Shown here: positions 41,892 through 49,876 of the stretch, piece after piece
Layout of the letters: each line of letters starts with the position of its first letter
How positions within the stretch are numbered: position 1 is the stretch's first letter
From: Citreimonas sp042096055
GTDB taxonomy: Bacteria > Pseudomonadota > Alphaproteobacteria > Rhodobacterales > Rhodobacteraceae
Length of the DNA: 64,000 nt
Reading direction: 5' to 3'
Assembly (NCBI RefSeq): GCF_042096055.1
Contig: NZ_JBELMH010000008.1
Coordinates: 1 to 64,000, forward strand
Notes under the pieces: model-generated
What the model was told of the DNA's origin: nothing
What the model saw: only the letters and a program-made list of their open reading frames with translations
Databases searched by the model: none
Program-made: the position numbers and the translations under genes

Positions 41892-42760
41892 CGCTTCTTG
41901 CTTTCGGGGGCCAGCACGAAGTCGAACTTGAACATCGCGTCGGGCTTCTTCTCGGTCTCGATGTCCAGCTCGTCGAGCTTCTTGACCGGCTCGAGCTTGG
42001 CGATCAGCGACTTGCGCACGCCGAAGACGGCGTCGTTGTCGATGTACTCGGTGTTCTCGAAGAAGACCTCGGTGGTGATGTCGTGCATGCCCTCGGCGCG
42101 CACGATGTAGTGCAGGTGCGCCGCGCGCCAGGCGTGGCGGTTGCCGGCACGCAGAAGCTGACCCACGGGGCCGTCGTAGGGCACGGTGTAGGGCTTGGGC
42201 AGAACCGTTGTGTAGTAGTATCGGCCGTGCTCGTCGGTGGTGAACTTGCCGCGCAGGTCCATCTTGTCCTGGCCCTGCTCCTGCTCCTGGATCGGGTAGG
42301 TGCCGCTGGCATCGGCCTGCCAGGTGTCGACGATGGCGCCGGGCAGGGGCTTGTGCAGCGAATCGGTGACCTTGCCGTGCACCAGCACCGTCACGCCGTC
42401 GCGGTCGTCCGCCAAGTGTGCGCCCAGCTTCTTCTCAGGCGCGTTGTCGAGGTAGAACGGCCCGAGGTTCGAGCCTTCGGTGGCGCCGCCGCGGGTGTTG
42501 ATCATGTCGACCAGCGCCGAGAAGCCCAGCACGTCCGACAGCAGAATGAATTCGTGCCGCTCGGGCGTCGAGATCTTCCCGCAATCGTAGAGGAAATTCA
42601 GCACGCCCATCCACTCTTCGTGGGTGACGTTCAGCTCGCGCGTGCAGTCGTGCAGGTGGTCGATGACCGAGTGCAGAATCTTCTCGAACCGGCTGTCGGG
42701 CTCGGTCTCGAAGCTGTCCTTCACCTTCTGCGTGATGTTGAACTGGTTGATATCGCTCAT
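41888..42760 (-). CDS. Intradiol ring-cleavage dioxygenase (hydroxyquinol/catechol 1,2-dioxygenase type)
   Basis: 290 residues with the N-terminal helical dimerisation domain of catechol-type enzymes (~20-95) and the Fe(III) site of two tyrosines and two histidines: HGRYYYTTVLPKPYTVP and RAAHLHYIV. The region most resembles hydroxyquinol 1,2-dioxygenases, which cleave 1,2,4-trihydroxybenzene to maleylacetate. Substrate is inferred. GGAGGAG stands 6 bp before the ATG. It heads the leftward operon. No maleylacetate reductase or beta-ketoadipate genes are in the window. Confidence 0.88.
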   Translation of the reverse strand: MSDINQFNITQKVKDSFETEPDSRFEKILHSVIDHLHDCTRELNVTHEEWMGVLNFLYDCGKISTPERHEFILLSDVLGFSALVDMINTRGGATEGSNLGPFYLDNAPEKKLGAHLADDRDGVTVLVHGKVTDSLHKPLPGAIVDTWQADASGTYPIQEQEQGQDKMDLRGKFTTDEHGRYYYTTVLPKPYTVPYDGPVGQLLRAGNRHAWRAAHLHYIVRAEGMHDITTEVFFENTEYIDNDAVFGVRKSLIAKLEPVKKLDELDIETEKKPDAMFKFDFVLAPESKKR

Positions 42761-42801
42761 CTTTGCTCCTCCACTCGGGTGCCGCACCGGCAGCGCGACA
42801 A

Positions 42802-42820
42802 TTTCGCCTTGACTGCGAAA
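42802..42820. promoter_or_regulatory. Palindrome TTTCGC-N7-GCGAAA, candidate IclR operator 1
   Basis: A 19-bp inverted repeat that contains the -35 element TTGACT of the rightward promoter, so a bound protein would block transcription of the citryl-CoA-lyase operon. Half-sites TTTCG/CGAAA recur in the second palindrome. Confidence 0.55.
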
Positions 42821-42836
42821 GTAAACAGATCATTAT
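42809..42836 (+). promoter_or_regulatory. Candidate promoter for the rightward catabolic operon
   Basis: TTGACT (-35) and CATTAT (-10) with 16 bp between, 84 bp before the ATG. It is the only AT-rich stretch nearby and is overlapped by palindrome 1 and followed by palindrome 2. Confidence 0.5.
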
Positions 42837-42853
42837 TTTCGGCAAGAGGAAAA

Positions 42854-42872
42854 ATTTTCGCATACCGAAAAT
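42854..42872. promoter_or_regulatory. Palindrome ATTTTCG-N5-CGAAAAT, candidate IclR operator 2
   Basis: A perfect 7-bp-arm inverted repeat of IclR-operator size. A further copy of the left half (ATTTTCGG, 42835-42842) lies just upstream and can pair with the same right arm, giving nested half-sites. Position downstream of the proposed -10 suits repression. Confidence 0.6.
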
Positions 42873-42919
42873 CGGGTGCGGAGGTTGGGACGCGACCGAA
42901 CGGACCGAAAGGGAGAGCC

Positions 42920-43723
42920 ATGCGCATCGGCAAGCAGGACAACGCCTTCACCGCGATCGCCACATCGGACGCCGACAGCATCACGATCCGTGGTCATGAC
43001 CTGTGCGGCGATCTGATCGGCCAGATCGATTTCACCGACTACTTCTGGCTTCTGGTGCTGGGCGAGAAGCCCACCCAGCCGCAGCGCCGCATGATGGACG
43101 CCTGCCTCGTGGCCATCGCCGAGCACGGGCTGGTCCCGTCGGTTCAGGCCGCGCGCATGACGCTGGCCGCCGGCCCCGAGGCCTACCAGGGCGCGATGGC
43201 CGCCGGCATCCTCGGCATGGGCTCGGTCGTGGCCGGCTCGTCCGAGGTGGGCGGGCGCTATCTGCAGGAAGTGCTCGACAAGGCCGAGACCGATGGCACC
43301 GACCTCGAGACCGCCGTCATCGCCTCGCTGAAGGAACACAAGGCGACCAAGCGCAAGGTCGCGGGGCTGGGTCATCCGCAGCATTCGGGCGGCGACCCGC
43401 GCGCGCACCGGCTGATCGCTGTGGCGAAAGAGGAAGGCATCGCCGGCCGCTACTGCGAGGTGCTGGACCTGCTCGGCAAGCACGCCAGCGACATCATCGG
43501 CCGTCCGCTGCCGATCAACGTCTCGGGCGCGATCCCGGCGACGATCCTCGACGCGGGTTGGCCGCTGCAGGCGCTGAAGGCCGTGCCGATCCTAGCGCGC
43601 ACCGCCGGCCTTGCCGCGCACCTGTTCGAGGAACAGGCCCGGTCGATCGGATTCATCATGTCGAACCACGCCGACCAGGCGATCAGCTACGACGGCAAGG
43701 GCGCCAAGGAGGCGGCAGAATGA
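42920..43723 (+). CDS. Citryl-CoA lyase-like enzyme (citrate synthase fold)
   Basis: 267 residues, corresponding to a citrate synthase small-plus-core fold lacking the long N terminus. GLGHPQHSGGDPRA matches the citrate synthase GFGHRVY..DPRA active-site loop, but the other catalytic loop (GPxHGGA in citrate synthase) is here GMGSVVAGSSE with no histidine. Enzymes of this type cleave a 3-hydroxy-3-carboxy-acyl-CoA into a keto acid and acetyl-CoA. It is coupled to a CoA-transferase that could supply the thioester. GGGAGAG precedes the ATG. Confidence 0.78.
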   Translation: MRIGKQDNAFTAIATSDADSITIRGHDLCGDLIGQIDFTDYFWLLVLGEKPTQPQRRMMDACLVAIAEHGLVPSVQAARMTLAAGPEAYQGAMAAGILGMGSVVAGSSEVGGRYLQEVLDKAETDGTDLETAVIASLKEHKATKRKVAGLGHPQHSGGDPRAHRLIAVAKEEGIAGRYCEVLDLLGKHASDIIGRPLPINVSGAIPATILDAGWPLQALKAVPILARTAGLAAHLFEEQARSIGFIMSNHADQAISYDGKGAKEAAE

Positions 43724-44862
43724 AGATCCTCAAGGACATCCGCGTCGTCGAGCTGGGCACCTACATCACCGGGCCGGCCTGCGGCATGCACCTCGCCGAC
43801 CTCGGCGCCGACGTGATCAAGGTCGAGCGTCCGGGCACGGGCGATCCGTTCCGCGCCTTCAAGGGCGGGCTCTATTCGCCGCATTACCAGACCTACAACC
43901 GCAACAAGCGGTCCATCGCGCTGGACACCAAGCAGCCCGAGGACCTGCAGGTGCTGCATGACCTCGTGGCCACTGCCGACGTGTTCATCCAGAACTTCCG
44001 CCCGGGCGTGGCCGAGCGGCTGGGCGCCGGCGAGGACGAGCTGCGCAAGATCAAGCCCGACCTGATCTACTGCGCGATCTCTGGCTTCGGCACGTCCGGC
44101 CCGTCACGCGACCGGCCCGCCTACGACACCGTCGCGCAAGCGGCATCGGGCTATCTGCGCCTGCTGACCCCGCCGGAAAACCCGCGCGTGATCGGCCCCG
44201 CCATCGCCGACGCCGTCACCGGGCAATACGCCGCGATGGCGTGCCTCGCCGCGCTGCTGGAGCGCAGCACATCGGGGCAGGGCCGCCGCGTCGACATCTC
44301 GATGCTCGAGGCGATGAGCCACTTCAACCTCGACAGCTTCACGCATTACTTCAGCGTGGGCGAGGTCATGGGCCCGCTGTCGCGCCCCGTGGTCAGCCAG
44401 AGCTACACGTTCGAATGCAAGGACGGGAAGTGGGTCGCGATCCACATGTCTTCGCCCACCAAGTTCTGGGAGGGCCTGCTGGACGCCACCGGCCAGCGGC
44501 AGCTGAACGAGGACCCGCGCTTCAACGAGCGGCTGGAGCGGATCAAGCACCAGGACGAGCTGATCGAGCACTTCACCCCGATCTTCAAGGGCAAGACGCG
44601 CGACGAATGGTGTGCTTTGCTGCTGGAGAACGAGGTGCCGCATTCGCCTGCCTACGACAGCGACGAGGCGCTGGAGGACCCGCAGGCGCAGCATCTCAAG
44701 CTGAAGGTCACGGCGCCGTCGTCGGAACTGGGCACCTTCACCACCGTGCGGCCGCCTTACAACTTCGACGGCGCGCCGGAACTCGACGTCGCGCCGCCGC
44801 CGACGCTGGACGAACACGGCGCGCAGATCCGCGAAGAGATCGCCCGCCGCAAGGCCGGCTGA
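43720..44862 (+). CDS. CaiB/BaiF-family (class III) CoA-transferase
   Basis: 380 residues, standard length. The N-terminal ELGTYITGPACGMHLADLGADVIKVE and the RNKRSIALD motif define the family; the catalytic aspartate should be in the region ISMLEAMSHFNLDSF. Transfers CoA from a donor thioester such as succinyl-CoA to a carboxylic acid. It overlaps the lyase gene by 4 bp, implying that it activates the acid that the lyase then cleaves, as in citramalate or itaconate catabolism. Confidence 0.9.
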   Translation: MKILKDIRVVELGTYITGPACGMHLADLGADVIKVERPGTGDPFRAFKGGLYSPHYQTYNRNKRSIALDTKQPEDLQVLHDLVATADVFIQNFRPGVAERLGAGEDELRKIKPDLIYCAISGFGTSGPSRDRPAYDTVAQAASGYLRLLTPPENPRVIGPAIADAVTGQYAAMACLAALLERSTSGQGRRVDISMLEAMSHFNLDSFTHYFSVGEVMGPLSRPVVSQSYTFECKDGKWVAIHMSSPTKFWEGLLDATGQRQLNEDPRFNERLERIKHQDELIEHFTPIFKGKTRDEWCALLLENEVPHSPAYDSDEALEDPQAQHLKLKVTAPSSELGTFTTVRPPYNFDGAPELDVAPPPTLDEHGAQIREEIARRKAG

Positions 44863-44887
44863 ACCGACCGCCTTGGAGGAGGACACA

Positions 44888-45289
44888 ATGAGCGAAGACA
44901 ATCCGAAATCGGTGCCCGTGGGCGCGGTGCTCGACGCCTCGAAGGGCATGCTGCAAAAGCAGCTCTTCGCAATTTTCACCACGCCCGTGGACGGCCTCGG
45001 CGCCGTGTTCGCCAACATGGAGGAGCACCTGAACTTCCAGGTGCAGCTCGAGAAGGACGGCATTCTCTACGCCGCTGGCCCGCTCTGGACCGACGACGGC
45101 CAGGAGTGGGAGGGCGAGGGCATGGTCATCGTGCGCGCCGACAGCGCCGCCGACGCCAAGGCCATCGCCGAGCGCGACCCGATGCACAAGGCCGGCGCGC
45201 GGGCGTTCCGCATCCGGCCGTGGCTGATCAACGAAGGATCGGTCACGATCAGGCTCGACAATTCGACGCAGACTTTCACCATCACCTGA
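44888..45289 (+). CDS. YciI-like (YCII domain) protein
   Basis: 133 residues. The YCII pattern is clear: HLNFQVQLEKDGILYAAGPLWTDDG, VRADSAADAKAIAERDP and FRIRPWLIN, with the His and Asp that form the usual dyad. YCII proteins are small enzymes or binding proteins; TftG, a dehydrochlorinase acting just before hydroxyquinol dioxygenase in 2,4,5-T degradation, is one. Given the divergent intradiol dioxygenase, an isomerase, dehydrohalogenase or lactone-processing role is plausible. ATG with GGAGGA seven bases upstream. Confidence 0.72.
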   Translation: MSEDNPKSVPVGAVLDASKGMLQKQLFAIFTTPVDGLGAVFANMEEHLNFQVQLEKDGILYAAGPLWTDDGQEWEGEGMVIVRADSAADAKAIAERDPMHKAGARAFRIRPWLINEGSVTIRLDNSTQTFTIT

Positions 45290-45312
45290 TGATCTCGACA
45301 GGGAGGAAACCA

Positions 45313-46383
45313 ATGAGACATCTGCTTGGCGCCATCGTGGCGGGCACGCTGGCCGTGCCGGCCGCGGCGCAAGAGACGATCAACCTGACCGTGGCCTCGT
45401 CGCACCCGACCGTGGTGCCGTGGGTCGGCATGATCCAGACGCACTTCATGGCCCGGACCGACGAGATCCTGGCCGAATCCGGCAACTACGAGATCGAGTG
45501 GAACGAGGCGTTCGGCGGCCAGCTCTACAAGGCCAACGCGACGCTGTCGTCGGTCGAGCAGGGCATCACCGACATCGGCTGGGTGTTCTCGTTCCTCGAG
45601 CAGGCCGAACTGCCGCTGAGCCAGGCGTCGTCGAACGCGCCCTTCGCGACCTCGAACCCGCCGGTCCTGCTCGACACGATGCAGGAGCTGCTCGAGACCA
45701 ACGAGGCGTTTCGCGACGAGTGGGAAAGCCACAACCTGGTCGTGCTGGGCCTCACCGCCACCGACCTCTACGACATCTACACCAAGGAGCCGCTGACCGG
45801 CATCGACGACATCGACGGCATGAAGCTGTCGGCGCCGGGCGTGCTGGGCTCGTGGCTGCGCGGCACCGGAGCCAACGCGGTCGACGGCGCGCTGACCACC
45901 TTCTACACCGACGTTCAGACCGGCGTGTCCGATGGCGCGCTGACGCTGGCGCTGGGTGCGCTGCCGATCAAGCTCTACGAGGTGGCGCCCTACATCAACC
46001 GCTTCGACGGCGGCGCGGCGTTCTCGGGCGCGGTGGCGATCAACCGCGACACCTGGGACACGCTGCCCGAGGAAGTGCAGAACGCCATGCTGGAAGCGGG
46101 CGACTACTACACCGAAAGCCACGGGATCGACCTGGTCGAGCGTCACGAGGCCGCGCTGCAGGCGATGGTCGAAGCCGGCGCCAACCAGAGCACTCCGGTG
46201 CAGATCGTCGAGATGCCCGAGGGCGAGACCGAGAAGTGGGTGTCCAAGCTGCCGAACATCGCGGCCGACTGGGCACAGCCGCTCGAGGATCGCGGCATCC
46301 CCGCGAACCAGTTCCTGGCCGACTACATGGAAGGCCTGCGCGCCCGCGGCGAGGATCCGGCCCGCGACTGGGACAAAGAGTAA
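45313..46383 (+). CDS. TRAP transporter substrate-binding protein (DctP)
   Basis: 356 residues with a signal peptide (MRHLLGAIVAGTLAVPAAAQ) and the DctP fold (VASSHPTVVPWV, FGGQLYKANATLSSVEQGITDIGW). The site that in many DctP proteins carries a carboxylate-binding Arg (K-x-R-x-P-G) reads MKLSAPG here, with an Arg shifted to SWLRGTG, so ligand geometry may differ from C4-dicarboxylates. Periplasmic receptor that captures the pathway substrate for the two membrane subunits that follow. Confidence 0.88.
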   Translation: MRHLLGAIVAGTLAVPAAAQETINLTVASSHPTVVPWVGMIQTHFMARTDEILAESGNYEIEWNEAFGGQLYKANATLSSVEQGITDIGWVFSFLEQAELPLSQASSNAPFATSNPPVLLDTMQELLETNEAFRDEWESHNLVVLGLTATDLYDIYTKEPLTGIDDIDGMKLSAPGVLGSWLRGTGANAVDGALTTFYTDVQTGVSDGALTLALGALPIKLYEVAPYINRFDGGAAFSGAVAINRDTWDTLPEEVQNAMLEAGDYYTESHGIDLVERHEAALQAMVEAGANQSTPVQIVEMPEGETEKWVSKLPNIAADWAQPLEDRGIPANQFLADYMEGLRARGEDPARDWDKE

Positions 46384-46387
46384 TCCC

Positions 46388-46954
46388 GTGAAGCCGCTGG
46401 ACAGCAACCAGGGCGCCGCCGACGGCTCGGCGGCGCCCTCCCTCGCCGGGCCGGCGCGGGCCTGGCGCTTCGTGGTCGAGGCGCTGGCCGTGCTGGGCAC
46501 GGTGATGATCGGCGTCCTGGGCGTGATCATCTGCGCCGACATCGTGGCGCGCAACTCGATGGGCGCCTCGCTGCCGCTGGTGTCCGAGATGGGCGCGCTG
46601 TTGCTGGTGATGATCGTCGCGCTGCAACTGGCCACCACGATCCGCGCCGGCCGGCTGGCGCGGACCGAGTTCTTCATCACCGCCGTCGAGGCACGCTCGC
46701 CGCGCGCGGCAGCGGCCCTGATGGTGCTGTTCAACCTCGCCGGCGCGTGGATGCTGGGCCTGATCGCCTGGTCGACGGTCGACGTGCTGACCGGCGCCTG
46801 GGAGGCGGCCGAGTTCATCGGCATCGTCGGCATCGCCACGCTGCCCACCTGGCCGTTCCGCCTGCTGATCCTGCTGGGCTTCGGCGTCGCCGCCATCGAA
46901 TTCGTCGTCCGCGCGTTGGCGGACGCCCGCATCGTCATCGGAGGCCGCCCATGA
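46388..46954 (+). CDS. TRAP transporter small permease (DctQ)
   Basis: 188 residues with four hydrophobic segments and the DctQ core (VLGVIICADIVARNSMGASLPLVSEMGALLLVMIVAL). Starts at a GTG 5 bp after the dctP stop, and its own stop overlaps the start of the large permease. It acts as the scaffold subunit linking the binding protein with DctM in the inner membrane; Na+-coupled uptake is the family rule. Confidence 0.86.
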   Translation: MKPLDSNQGAADGSAAPSLAGPARAWRFVVEALAVLGTVMIGVLGVIICADIVARNSMGASLPLVSEMGALLLVMIVALQLATTIRAGRLARTEFFITAVEARSPRAAAALMVLFNLAGAWMLGLIAWSTVDVLTGAWEAAEFIGIVGIATLPTWPFRLLILLGFGVAAIEFVVRALADARIVIGGRP

Positions 46955-48261
46955 GTTCGCTTGAAATCGGATCGGCCGCGATCGTCGGGCTGATCGCCCT
47001 GATCGGCATCGGCATGCCGATCGGCCTGGGCATGCTGCTGGTGTCGTTCATCGGCGTGGCGCTGATCCGCAACGACGCGGTGGCGACCAACATGATGACC
47101 GCCGTCGCCAACGACAGCCTCGAGGAATATCTCTTCGCCGTGGTGCCGCTGTTCGTGCTGATGGGCCTGCTGGTCACCGTCTCGGGCGTCGGCCGCGACA
47201 CGTTCGACGTGTTCCAGCGGATGCTGCACAAGGTGACCGCCGGCCTCGGCATCGCCACGGTCTTCGCCAACGCGGTCTTCGCGTCGATCACCGGCGTGTC
47301 GATCGCCTCGGCCACGGTGTTCAGCCGCGTCGCGGTCCCCGAGATGAAGCGTCACGGCTATACCCGCAAGTTCGCCACCGGCGTCGTCGCGGGCTCCTCG
47401 GTGCTGGGTATGCTGATCCCGCCCTCGCTGCTGCTGATCGTCTACGCGGTCCTGGCCGAGCAATCGGTGGGCGCGATGTTCCTCGCCGGCATCGGCCCGG
47501 GCATCCTGCTCAGCGCGGTGTTCTGCGTGACCATCCTGTGGCTGGCGCGCAATCGCAGCGACTTCGTGTTCGAGCGCACCGACGTCGAGCCGTTCGAAGA
47601 CATCGGCTGGGGCGCCGTCGCGGCCAAGTTCGTGCCGATCCTGTCGCTGATGCTGCTGGTGCTCGGCGGCCTCTACGGCGGCTTCTTCAACCCGACCGAG
47701 GCCGGCGCCGCGGGCGCGGTGGGCGCGCTGGTGATCGCGCTGTGGCGCCGTTCGCTCGACCGCCGGACGTTCTGGAACCTGCTGGTCGAGACCGGGCAGA
47801 TCACCGTGTCGGTGCTGTTCCTGATCCTCGCCGCCACGTTCTTCAGCCGGATGCTGGCGCTCTCGGGCGTGCCTCGCGAACTGGCCGAATTCTTCCTGCA
47901 GGACGCCATCGGGCCCTACGGGTTCCTGATCGCCTACCTGCTGCTGATCGTCGTGCTGGGCTGCCTGATCGACTCGATCTCGATCATGCTGATCATGCTT
48001 CCCATCGCGCTGCCGGTGGCCGATGCGGCCGGGTTCGACCTGATCTGGTTCGGCATCCTGACCGTCGTCTGCGTCGAGATGGGGCTGCTGACGCCGCCCT
48101 TCGGCCTGTCCGTCTACACCATCAAGTCCGCCATGGACGATGCCGATATGAGCGTGGGAGAGGTTTTCCGCGGCGCGCTGCCCTTCGTGGGCGCGATGGC
48201 CGTGGCGCTGGTGATCCTCGTCCTGTTCCCGCCGATATCGACCTGGCTGACACGCATATAA
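46951..48261 (+). CDS. TRAP transporter large permease (DctM)
   Basis: 436 residues with about twelve transmembrane segments, normal DctM size. Recognisable blocks are PIGLGMLLVSFIGVALI, the helical hairpin SSVLGMLIPPSLLLIVYAVLAEQSVGAMFLAGIGPG, GGFFNPTEAGAAGA and LTPPFGLSVYTIKS. Forms the transport channel. It is coupled to dctQ and followed 9 bp later by the FMN reductase, so the whole rightward set reads as one transcript. Confidence 0.9.
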   Translation: MSSLEIGSAAIVGLIALIGIGMPIGLGMLLVSFIGVALIRNDAVATNMMTAVANDSLEEYLFAVVPLFVLMGLLVTVSGVGRDTFDVFQRMLHKVTAGLGIATVFANAVFASITGVSIASATVFSRVAVPEMKRHGYTRKFATGVVAGSSVLGMLIPPSLLLIVYAVLAEQSVGAMFLAGIGPGILLSAVFCVTILWLARNRSDFVFERTDVEPFEDIGWGAVAAKFVPILSLMLLVLGGLYGGFFNPTEAGAAGAVGALVIALWRRSLDRRTFWNLLVETGQITVSVLFLILAATFFSRMLALSGVPRELAEFFLQDAIGPYGFLIAYLLLIVVLGCLIDSISIMLIMLPIALPVADAAGFDLIWFGILTVVCVEMGLLTPPFGLSVYTIKSAMDDADMSVGEVFRGALPFVGAMAVALVILVLFPPISTWLTRI

Positions 48262-48270
48262 GGAAGTCCA

Positions 48271-48798
48271 ATGCCCAAACTCCTGTTCATGACCGGCAGC
48301 CTGCGGTCCCAGTCGTCCTCGCGCGCGGTGGCGCAGGCGCTGATGTCCCGGGTCGGTGATCGCGCCACCTGCGAGACCGCCGACATCGCGTCGCTACCGC
48401 ACTACAATTCGGACATCACCGACGATGCCGCCGTGGCCAGGCTGATCGACCAGGTCGGTGCCGCCGACGGCGTGGTCTTCGTGACGCCGGAATACAATTA
48501 CGGCATCCCCGGCGTGCTGAAGAACGCGATCGACTGGGCCTCGCGCCCGGCGTTCGAGAGCGTCTTCAAGCTCAAGCCGTGCTTCATCGTCACCACCTCG
48601 GCCGGGGCCGCGGGCGGGGTGCGCGCGCAGGGACACCTCAAGCAGGTGCTCAACGGCATGATGGCGCTGCCGCATCCCGGCAAGGAGATCCTCGTGCCCT
48701 TCGCGGTCAAGAAGGTCGAGAACGGCACCTTCCAGGACGACGACATCCTGGCCTTCGCGGGCGCGCAGCTCGACGAGTTCCTGGCCGGTCTCGACTGA
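48271..48798 (+). CDS. NADPH-dependent FMN reductase / quinone reductase
   Basis: 175 residues, a flavodoxin-like fold with the FMN phosphate loop GSLRSQSSSR and the flavin-contacting TPEYNYGIPGVLKNAIDW. Family members reduce free FMN, azo dyes or quinones using NAD(P)H. In this operon it could reduce a hydroxyquinone to the hydroxyquinol that the dioxygenase cleaves, or supply reduced flavin to an unlinked monooxygenase. Last gene of the rightward operon. Confidence 0.87.
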   Translation: MPKLLFMTGSLRSQSSSRAVAQALMSRVGDRATCETADIASLPHYNSDITDDAAVARLIDQVGAADGVVFVTPEYNYGIPGVLKNAIDWASRPAFESVFKLKPCFIVTTSAGAAGGVRAQGHLKQVLNGMMALPHPGKEILVPFAVKKVENGTFQDDDILAFAGAQLDEFLAGLD

Positions 48799-48921
48799 TC
48801 GCGCGGCGCCGGGCGGCTCCATCGCCCGGCGTCACCTGCCGCAGCGGCAACCCCGATGGCGGCGGTTTTCTCGGAACCGCCGGACGCGTGACGCATTCCT
48901 CATCTACGGGGGGAGAACGTC

Positions 48922-49779
48922 ATGTCGCATGCATATCGGTACTGCCAAGGGCCCGTCCGGACCGCGTCCGGCACGCTCTACGAGGTCTTTCACCACGCGC
49001 GCGGCACGCCCGTGCTGTCGGCACAAGGCGAGACACTGAGTGCCGCGTGGACGGCGCTCGGGCGGCGCGTCGACCACGCCGATCCCGACTGGCGCGCCTC
49101 TCCGCAGCTGGTCGAGGCGCTGAACCTGCCGAAATCCCGCCAGGGCGCGCCCGACGCGGTGCAGCGCGACACCGCGCTGGCGCTGGCCGCCAACGCACAC
49201 GGCGGCGCCACCTTCGCGGCGATTGCCGACGCCGACGTGCGTGCGGCCTGCCTTGGCGCCTTCGCCCGCCTCGCGGAGCTCGGAACGACGCTCCCGCGGA
49301 ACGAGCCACTGCTTTACGACCTGCGCTGCGCGGGCTCGGTCATCCGGGCCGGCGTGGTGATCGTCCTGTCAGATTCCCGGTCCGCCACCCTCGCCGTCGT
49401 CGACGACCGCAACGCGGCGCAGCGCTTCCTGTGCGCGTGGCGCGGCGGATCGCAGGCGACGATGCCGGCTTTCGATGCGGTCACCGTGCGCGCGGCCTCG
49501 GGCTGGTTCGCGCTGGCGATGCGCGACGCGCTCGGCTGCGCCTTCGATGTCGAGATGACGCGCCGACGCAGCGGTTCGACCGGGCCGATGCTGGCCGCCG
49601 GTGCGGTGCTGTTGGGCGCGATCGCCAAGGGCCTGCCCGACCGCCCGCTGGCGCAGCCCAACGGCACCGGCGCACTGGCGACCCATGCGCTGCAATCGGT
49701 CTGCATGCTGACACGCCTGCCGCCCGCACGCCCGGCGGCGCAGCCCGCCATCGGGCAGCGGGTGGTGTCGTGGGAATAG
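48922..49779 (+). CDS. Hypothetical protein of unknown function
   Basis: 285 residues, no family recognised. The protein is rich in alanine and arginine, without signal peptide; one modest hydrophobic stretch (GPMLAAGAVLLGAIAKGL) lies near residue 225. It has a good ribosome site (GGGGGGAGAAC) before the ATG, alphaproteobacterial codon use and no overlap, so it is very likely a real gene. It stands between the catabolic operon and the sugar kinase gene. No function can be assigned. Confidence 0.65.
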   Translation: MSHAYRYCQGPVRTASGTLYEVFHHARGTPVLSAQGETLSAAWTALGRRVDHADPDWRASPQLVEALNLPKSRQGAPDAVQRDTALALAANAHGGATFAAIADADVRAACLGAFARLAELGTTLPRNEPLLYDLRCAGSVIRAGVVIVLSDSRSATLAVVDDRNAAQRFLCAWRGGSQATMPAFDAVTVRAASGWFALAMRDALGCAFDVEMTRRRSGSTGPMLAAGAVLLGAIAKGLPDRPLAQPNGTGALATHALQSVCMLTRLPPARPAAQPAIGQRVVSWE

Positions 49780-49876
49780 CCCCGCCCCGGTGGACAAGCG
49801 CCGCCTGAAGGCGCATGCATCCCTCTGAAACGCACGCGTCCCCCACGACCGGGGCGCGCCGGGAAGAGGGAAGCCG

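Noticed and set aside
48873..48900. EcfG promoter before the unknown gene at 48922
   Set aside because: GGAAC is followed at 16 bases by CATT, not CGTT; too weak next to the four better sites.
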